From the NCBI GenBank assembly GCA_029204225.1, contig CM055099.1, positions 54,442,169 to 54,506,168 on the forward strand: a stretch of DNA of 64,000 nt, in the 5' to 3' direction. Positions 58,062 through 64,000 of the stretch are shown piece after piece. Position numbers and translations under genes: made by a program. Within the stretch, counting starts at the first letter, position 1. Each line of letters starts with the position of its first letter. The notes under the pieces are model-generated. The model was given only the letters and a program-made list of their open reading frames with translations. It did no database searches and was not told the DNA's origin. The stretch is from Diphasiastrum complanatum. Lineage: Eukaryota > Streptophyta > Lycopodiopsida > Lycopodiales > Lycopodiaceae.

Positions 58062-58117
58062 AAGCTCTCATTCATCTATCAAGAGAGTTGTAAATAGATC
58101 AAGCTAAATTTGAGGAG

Positions 58118-58652
58118 TGTGAAGAATTGCCAAAAATTGGCAAATCTAGCTTGATCAAAGACCATGTAGAACATTGTAAATATTGTGTATAATTGGGTTC
58201 CACACATGTAAGTCCAAGATGCCACGTGGCAAACCACTCCTAATGTAGGTTAGTTCAAGTCAAAAGAGTTGGTCATGTCTATTTGGTGGTCATCCCTACT
58301 TTATAGGACCTACACCTAAGTTTAAGGTGAAAATTTGACCAACTAGCTACCTACCAAGCATAACTCTAGGATCTAGGCTAGGGTTTCATTTTAGGGCAAG
58401 AAGGGTGAGTTAACATCCTTATTACATGCCGGAAATCCACCTAACTTCAAGAAGGAAGTCGAATTTGCTATGTATTCCAAGCTCCCATAGTGAGAACATA
58501 GAAAATTTTTGGAGCTCATTGGCAATCTCAAGTTAGTTCACTATGTACATTGAGTTTTTGTGATCCAAATGAAACCAAATCAATTTCTACTTGTTTCTCA
58601 GGTTGAAGGCCGTACTACAGCCTATATTACACACGTGTGGGCTCGGATTTCA
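58118..58652 (+). repeat. 3' LTR of copia family E (end uncertain)
   Basis: Starts TGTGAAGAATTGCC after the purine tract TTTGAGGAG. A CACACGTGTG palindrome lies at 58630-58639, near the expected end, and GGATTTCA at 58652 is a possible terminus. Without a 5' partner the end is a guess; similarity in style to other LTR ends continues weakly to about 58780. Confidence 0.55.
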
Positions 58653-58829
58653 ATGTTGATCAATGCTTTTGATTGTTAATGCTTGTTGTTTGTCAAATTG
58701 CCAATCTAGATCAACCTTTTTGTGTCTAGTTTTTTGATAGATTGTTAAGCAAGCATCCAATCACTCTTGTGGATCTTTTGTAGATCCATTAATGGTCCTA
58801 AAGTACAGTACTTTTACAATTCCAATCCT

Positions 58830-59880
58830 TTAGTTGTGCCAAAGATTTACATCAAAATAAACGTTACAATGTGGGATAATTGGAAAATGTCGTAACACTT
58901 TTCGTGGCACTTTATCCCCTTGTACGTCATCTCGAAAACGTGAAGCGTTACACATTGGACATTGAAGCTTTTCTGAATGCTCACCTCTATATAGAACATG
59001 GTCTTCTGGACATGCATGTATTGTGTCGTAATCCATTCCAAGCACGGTCATAATCTTTTGTGCTTCTTTTTGTGTTTTAGGTATCACGTTTTCTTTCGGA
59101 AGTATTCGATGCAACAATCTAAAAATAGAGCAATGTGAGTTGTTAGAAAAGAAAACAAATTAACTTAATGTAAATACGCTATAAAGTACAATAGTTGTGT
59201 TATGTGTTAAGTACCCGAATAATGATGTCATGCTACGGTCACTCCATTTGTATGTTGCTTGAAGGTTTAGAAGAAGAATTGACGTAGCTAGTCTCAAAAT
59301 GGATGCTCCAGGATACAAAGAAGTGTTTGCCTCCTTGCGCAATAGAATCTCATCTTCATCCATCTCAAATTGTTCGTGATCTCTGTTTTCATTAGAAGAT
59401 GTGTGCACAGCATCATTCTCATTTGTCTCAAAGTAAGATTCAAATATGTTGTGCATTGCTTCATCGTGTTGCACCTCATCATCATCATCACCATTAGAAT
59501 CAAGTTTATTACTCTTTTTTCCAATTGTGTTTGCCTCTTGAATTTGTTTCGTTCTTTGTTTTCTCATTTCTATCAAAACTTGACGTTGATTGTAACTAAA
59601 CACGGATGGATCAACTCCGTGGAATGGCATTCAATTTATTGGCTACACACATGAAACAAATTCCATAAGTGACGTATATAGATTGACGAAGATTATAAAA
59701 AATCAAATAAAGCTAACAAACCTCAACGTCTTTCACATTTGATGGTTGACCTTCTTCTTTTTTTCCAAACTTCCACAAATGATTTTCAACAATGCGTCTT
59801 TCATGCATCTTTTGCCCATGACACTTGACGCATGTGCACCATATTTTATTTTGAAAATAATTTCTCTACGAGAAACAAAA
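58830..59880 (-). pseudogene. CACTA (En/Spm) transposase N-terminal part, TNP2-like
   Basis: Three minus-strand exons. 59880-59722: WCTCVKCHGQKMHERRIVEN then HLWKFGKKEEGQP, the transposase-associated zinc motif. About 59642-59215: MPFHGVDPSVF, an acidic stretch and YPGASILRLATSILLLNLQA. 59118-58830: LLHRILPKENVIPKTQKEAQ, YDTIHACPEDHVLYRGEHSE, CPMCNASRFR and KVLRHFPIIPH, the start of the TNP2/Transposase_21 domain. The intron 59214-59119 has GT...AG ends and a phase-correct join giving FG/LLHR. If the first intron is 59721-59643, an in-frame TGA precedes MPFHG. The catalytic part beyond IPH is missing. Confidence 0.82.
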
Positions 59881-60422
59881 ATCAAGTACATGTCACTTTA
59901 GCACAATAGTTTTACTTATAATAACAAAGTCTTTATGAACAGGAAAACATGCATGTTTATTACTTACCTTGTTAACTTGAGTAGTGTTTTCATCGCCAAA
60001 CTGATCTGAATGTAATTAATCTTGTTGTGTAAACTACATATATGCACAAGTACAAAACACAAATAACAAAAAATTAAAATCTTTTTTCCAAAACAAAACA
60101 TTGGTTTTTATCTTTTGATATTTAGATAGCATGATTCTTACCTTCCGATATTTAGATAGCATGGTTTTTAACTTCTGATTATTGTATGATTCTAATGTTT
60201 TAATTTTTAGATAGTACTATTCTTATACATTGTCGCTTATATGATTTTTTTGCATCTTGGTGCAAACTCTAAACGCATATCTATCTCTTCTTTTGTTATC
60301 ACAGGGATGAAAGTCTCACTCCAATATGCATTAAAGTTCTGTAGTCGATTTTCTTTTCTACTTCATTTCAATATATTAGGGTTAATTGTAATGTATTGTA
60401 TGTTTATGAATGTAGTAATCAT

Positions 60423-60765
60423 GTCGGGGTCAAGCAGTGGTGAAAGCTCGGGGGATTATGTTAGAAATTTATGTGAATCAGTAACTCCCGAGCAGAAAGC
60501 ACAACTGCAAGATATGTTTAGCCAAGATGAGAGTGGTCCCTCACAAGCGGCCGCTACTCCTGCCCCTACCAAAGAGTCATCCACAAATCCTTATTACGAC
60601 GTGGATCCTGAAGGTAACATAATTGTCAACAGAAAAGAGAGGGTGGTTTTGGACCAGCTCTATTCTTTATGCCAACGCCATTTTGACGATAGGTTATTGC
60701 TAGCCTTCATGACAAATTCTAGCAAGAAGAGGAATTCAATGAGAAGGAGATTCATAACCATATGA
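60423..60765 (+). pseudogene. CACTA-associated second ORF, truncated
   Basis: Starting at ATG 60423: MSGSSSGESSGDYVRNLCES, then VTPEQKAQLQDMFSQ, a Pro/Ala-rich linker and RVVLDQLYSLCQRHFDDRLL. It is divergent from the transposase and shares an upstream AT-rich region with it. I link it to CACTA by position, and it resembles in style the N-terminus of second ORFs in plant CACTA elements. The frame is cut at about 60750 by inverted copia sequence. The open frame begins at 60241, but codons before 60423 look untranslated. Confidence 0.5.
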
Positions 60766-61433
60766 GCTTTTCCTTTGACTTGAGGATTTTCTTAGAACTT
60801 GACTTGGGAGAGGCATCTCCACCATCACCATCCAAAGAACGATCTTCATCACCACCAAAAATGTTAGATTGATCAACATCAACAACATCAAGCTTATCCA
60901 CATTCTCCCCTTCAAAGAGAACATCCTTAGAAATGTGAACTTTCTTTGACTTGGGAATGTAAACCCTATAAGCTTTTCTTACTTCGCTATATCCAACAAA
61001 GATTCCCTTCAAGATTCCAAAAGATGAGTTGACATAACAAGTACTACCAAATATCTTCGAATGCTCCAGGCTTGGCTTCTTACCAAAAAGGACCTCAAAT
61101 GAGCTCTTACCTTCCAAGTCTTCATTTGAGTACCTATTGCAAACAAAGTTAGCACACATCAAGGCTTTACCCCAAAATGACTTAGGAAGATTTTCCTTCA
61201 CTCTCATGGATTTACCTCTTTCAAAAAGATTGATCTTCCTTTCTTTCACACCATGTAGAACCTTTTAGTTTGAAAGCTCCCTCTTGATCCCATGTGCCAC
61301 ACAAACCTCTTTGAGCTTTGTTGATAGGTCTTCATTTTCCAACTTTAGGCACTTGATATTCATGTTGAATTGACTCTCCACAACATTATTGAACTTGAGA
61401 AACACAACAAATTTGAGGTCCTCACTCTTCAGA
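60639..61433. repeat. Chimeric CACTA/copia segment, copy 2
   Basis: Near-identical to 29598-30398, same orientation and same internal joint. Here the right end meets LINE ORF1 sequence at 61434 ('ctcttcagaaa' to 'atccttctcc'). Confidence 0.85.
60752..61433 (-). pseudogene. Copia integrase C-terminal fragment (family D-like), inverted
   Basis: Minus strand 61249-60752: MKERKINLFERGKSMRVKEN, LPKSFWGKALMCANFVCNRY, YRVYIPKSKKVHISKDVLFE and VDVDQSNIFGGDEDRSLDGD. Sequence above 61249 continues as the NQFNMKIK..ENEDLSTKLK region seen at 30228-30425. It is better preserved than copy 1 in places (KAYR, where copy 1 has KACR). Confidence 0.85.
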
Positions 61434-62346
61434 AAATCCTTCTCCCCATGTGCGCACTTGTATTTTGTGGAAGTTGGTGGATCCTCCTCTGGAACAGCTA
61501 TAGTTTCATTGTGGTGGGCATGTTTATTCCTAGATTGTTGTCTTCAAAGGCTTACCGGATTTCTGCTATCGTTGTCGTCGCCTTGGACATGCGGTTGCCT
61601 CCTGCCCAGTTCCTCCTCGACGTCCTATTCAACACTCTCTTGGGCAGCTTGGCCATCTTCTACGTCGCTTCAAGGCGCCCCCGTTGTCGCCTTCTACTAT
61701 TGCGCCTTTGCTGCCTATGCCGGTTGCCCCCTACCAACTGCCAAAGTTGGTCCTCTCTAGTCTGGCACTATATCCTAGTATGGAGCCCTCGCGACATATA
61801 GAGCACTCTTGACTCACTTTGGTTGCTCCTCTTTAGCATCAAAATGCTACAAGTATTTTGTTGCCTCAGCTTCTGCTGCATGACACATCTTCTCTGTCTG
61901 CTTCATCTTTGTTGCAGCACCTGCTACTCAGCACTCTTCCTGCTCTTTGTCTCTGCCCAATTTGTCGGGATCTGCTATTTCTCCCTTGCCTCGATGGATT
62001 ATCCTCTGGAAGAGCTTTTTACACCCTTTTAAGTACATCCGGACAGGCCTTGCTCCAGCAAGATGCAGCAACTCTTCTCCCAATCTCGGATGGCTTTGCT
62101 GCTGATGGCTTTTCTGCCCCTCATAGCAAAGGGCCTCATGTATCAATGCCTTCTATAGCCATGCTGTAAGGCGTTCTAGCAGGATATCCAAGAAGCCACG
62201 CCCTTCTGGGAAGCCCAATTCACATTCTTGCCCTAGGCTCACTGATTTGAAGCAAGACTTGCATGCTAAGCTATTTTTTTCTCCTCCTGCTGGTGCGGCT
62301 TCTCCTCAAGCGGCCTCTACTTCGGCCGGGGCTATTTCTTTGCTAC
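61434..62346 (+). pseudogene. LINE ORF1 C-terminal part with CCHC knuckle
   Basis: PSPHVRTCILWKLVDPPLEQ, stop, FHCGGHVYS, stop, IVVFKGLPDFCYRCRRLGHA, then VASCPVPPRRPIQ. The knuckle has all four ligands (C-x2-C-x4-H-x4-C, about 61563-61604). Two TAG stops and later ones break it. Downstream to 62346 is Ser/Leu-rich and matches the tail of the first LINE copy only to 62066. Confidence 0.7.
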
Positions 62347-63770
62347 TAGCCTAGAATATCTACTCTTGGAATGTGCGGAGTATTAATGCTCCACTAAGAC
62401 ATCCTTATCTGGCTGGGGTTATCGCGTCTTACTCCCACCGCAATGTTATTATCGCTCTGCAAGAAACAAAGTTATGAGAGTTCAATCAACACTATTTGAT
62501 CAAGAAGTTTGTAGCCTCTTTCCATTATGTGGTGTCTCCGATGCAAGGGACACATGGTGGGATTCTTACCCTGATCTCTTGTGACTGGCGGGTGCTTTCC
62601 AGTTCCTTTGATCCAGCTAGTCGGTGGACTTTGTCCCATGTCGGCAAGCATGGATTTGCCTTTTCTATCCTTAACCTCTATGTTCCCACTTCTTCTGTGC
62701 TCTGCACTGACTTTTGGTCTAACCTCCCTGCTATTCGGGATGATCACCTTATAGTGCTTGGAAATTTTAATACGTACACTAATCCTGCTGATGGCCCTCG
62801 TTCCATTTCTGTGGCAGAGTCTCTTGCTTGGTCTGCCTTCCAATCTTCTTACTCTCTTTTGGATGTTAACCACTCTCTCCGCGATTTTCCGCATCACACT
62901 TGGTCTAATTGTAGGCCTGGTCCATCCTTTGCATTGCCCGCCTTGATCGTTTCTATGCCTCTTCCTCTACCTCTTGTCTCTGACTCCTTTCCGTTGAGAT
63001 GCATAACTTTACTCCTCTTTCTGATAACAGTCCTATCCTACTTAGTTGTCATTTTCAGCCCTTGCTTTCTGTTCCTTTCTCTCCCCTTACGTGATGAATT
63101 TCTCTCTTCTTGTTTCTGCCCCGATCATTTCCTCCCTAACCCAACTTTTGGACTCTCCTGCTCCTCCTCATCTCAAAATTAGGAATTGTGTTACCTTCAT
63201 CCGTCAGCTAGGCAAAGTCAAGTGCCGTTCTTTGGACCGAGCTAAATTGTTGGCTTCTTCTCTCTTGGGTCGTATTGTAGCTCCTCGTGCTCTGGCCCAG
63301 GATCCCCTGCTTTTTGCTCCTCTTCAGCTCCACTGCCAGGCTATCCTTCGTCATATTGACTCCCATATTGTCGCTGGTCTCATGCTTCACTCTAAACTCC
63401 ATTGGCTCAAGCACGATGACCTCCCTACCTCCTCCTTCTTTTGTACCCTTTGTCGCCGCCATTTTGCTTCCTTTGTTCACACCCTTCATCATGATGGCTC
63501 CGTGTTTGAGGACAATCCCTCCATGCTTACGACTTTCCTCTCTGCGTTTCACACTTGCTGCACCTTGCCCAACATGCCCTTTCTGGCTCCCTTCCTCCTG
63601 CTGTTTTTGAAGGCTTGATTAAGCTTATTCCTAAAAAACTTCTCCCCCTCTCCTTGTCGGACTTCCTCCCTCTGACAATGCTGAATACCTCCTATAAGAT
63701 CATTGCTAAGGCCATGACCCTTCGTCTTGCGCCTCTTCTGTGTGAAAAACTCAGATCCAAAGATGCTAAA
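61434..63770 (+). mobile_element. LINE (L1-like) fragment: ORF1 end, endonuclease, start of RT
   Basis: It begins in mid-ORF1 at the same sequence as 11937 and runs through a complete CCHC knuckle, an ORF1 tail, an APE-type endonuclease and the first motifs of a non-LTR RT, then breaks off at about 63752-63770. 5' truncation is joined to copia. It also lacks the rest of the RT and any poly-A tail. Confidence 0.85.
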
Positions 63771-63779
63771 GTTTCATAA
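62355..63779 (+). pseudogene. LINE ORF2: APE endonuclease and start of reverse transcriptase
   Basis: 62355 onward reads NIYSWNVRSINAPLRHPYLA, then VIIALQETKL and TGA. In the same frame (62496-62892) follow GGILTLISCDWRV, FSILNLYVPTSS and LIVLGNFNTYTNP. SWNVR, LQETKL and the GDFN box define an APE-like endonuclease; GDFN is GNFN here, so a metal-binding Asp is lost. A 1-bp deletion near 62927 shifts the frame; 63046-63618 carries the endonuclease-RT linker (LRHIDSHIVAGLMLHSKLHW). A further shift leads to 63614-63752: GLIKLIPKK, DFLPLTMLNTSYKIIAKAM and LRLAPLL, the first motifs of non-LTR RT (GxIxLIPK, RPIxLLNxxYKIIxK). Confidence 0.85.
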
Positions 63780-64000
63780 AGATCTTGGCCATGGAAGTTA
63801 TGCACATCTAGATTGAAAAAATGATAGAAATTGTGATGTTAAGCATACTAAACATCAACTAAACATCAAAATCTGATCATAAGCTTCCACAAACAGAAAC
63901 TTGCTGTCCCTGTCCGTACTTCAGAGCCTACAACCTGCATTTCACACGTGTGAAGCCATAGCAACAAAGAAATCACAATTCTAGTGGCTAGAATGCAAGA
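63775..64000. other. Possible copia leader running off the window
   Basis: It contains CACACGTGTG (63943-63952) and phrases reminiscent of the family A leader ('agatccaaagat.gc', also near 4401; 'gtacttcagag'). No gene. If it is a copia leader, it inserted into or recombined with the LINE at about 63752. Confidence 0.3.

Larger units (their letters stand above)
55756..58117 (+). mobile_element. Copia family E element, gag-protease intact, integrase/RT lost
   Basis: Gag and protease are open. The integrase core and finger are replaced by unrelated sequence, the integrase C-terminus is recognisable (57520-57640), the linker follows (57641-57910), then a jump to the RT C-terminal motif near 57940, and finally the polypurine tract and 3' LTR. 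No 5' LTR found. Like family D, it keeps gag and protease but has no RT. Confidence 0.8.

Noticed and set aside
62472-62897. 141-codon minus-strand frame over LINE ORF2
   Set aside because: The sense strand encodes a recognisable endonuclease; the antisense frame is a shadow.

Overview
The window is repeat-dominated nuclear DNA from a land plant with a large, transposon-rich genome. The evidence is a set of Ty1/copia polyproteins of plant type with initiator-Met-tRNA primer sites, an L1-like LINE whose ORF1 has a plant DUF4283 plus CCHC-knuckle layout, a plant CACTA (En/Spm) transposase, AT-rich spacers and long CT/GA microsatellites. A species cannot be named from the sequence alone. No intact host gene is visible. 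The only host-derived coding piece I recognise is a VPS18-like N-terminal segment at about 17.4-17.6 kb, which ends in a stop.

Layout. 1-3.37 kb: no gene recognised. 3.37-9.72 kb: a structurally complete copia element (family A) with two ~785-bp LTRs, PBS, PPT and a 5-bp ATCAT target duplication; its polyprotein carries one 1-bp insertion and two nonsense codons. 10.6-12.57 kb: LINE ORF1, fused abruptly to the 3' half of a family B copia (12.57-15.02 kb) that keeps its 3' LTR. 15-20 kb: hairpin, minisatellite, CT tracts and the VPS18-like piece. 20-26 kb: decayed copia remnants (RT on minus; PBS and integrase on plus; integrase on minus) and copy 1 of a ~1-kb dispersed repeat. 26.1-29.5 kb: family B copia with an internal gag-integrase deletion. 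29.6-31.2 kb: a CACTA/copia chimera and opposed integrase pieces. 35.2-38.9 kb: family D copia in which RT and most of RNase H are replaced by an unrelated open frame. 38.9-40.8 kb: family D LTR pieces arranged as an inverted repeat. 40.8-43.5 kb (minus): a single 891-codon frame fusing family C gag-protease-integrase to family D gag-protease. 44.9-45.8 kb: copy 2 of the dispersed repeat. 46.2-46.6 kb: a GC-rich island. 47.75-55.0 kb: a 1.3-1.4-kb inverted repeat enclosing a decayed family C copia, a broken acidic reading frame and a ~330-bp foldback. 55.4-58.65 kb: family E copia with an open gag-protease frame but no recognisable integrase core or RT. 58.8-60.8 kb: CACTA fragment. 60.6-61.4 kb: second copy of the CACTA/copia chimera. 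61.4-63.8 kb: LINE ORF1 end, endonuclease and start of RT.

Functionally, family A has every cis element needed for mobilisation, and families D and E have the build expected of non-autonomous gag-protease derivatives. The D-family inverted LTRs and the 51.7-52.0-kb foldback could yield double-stranded RNA if transcribed. Repeated chimeric junctions (LINE/copia, CACTA/copia, C/D copia) show that template switching or nested insertion with rearrangement shaped the region. Family labels A-E are mine and mean only groups distinguishable inside this window.
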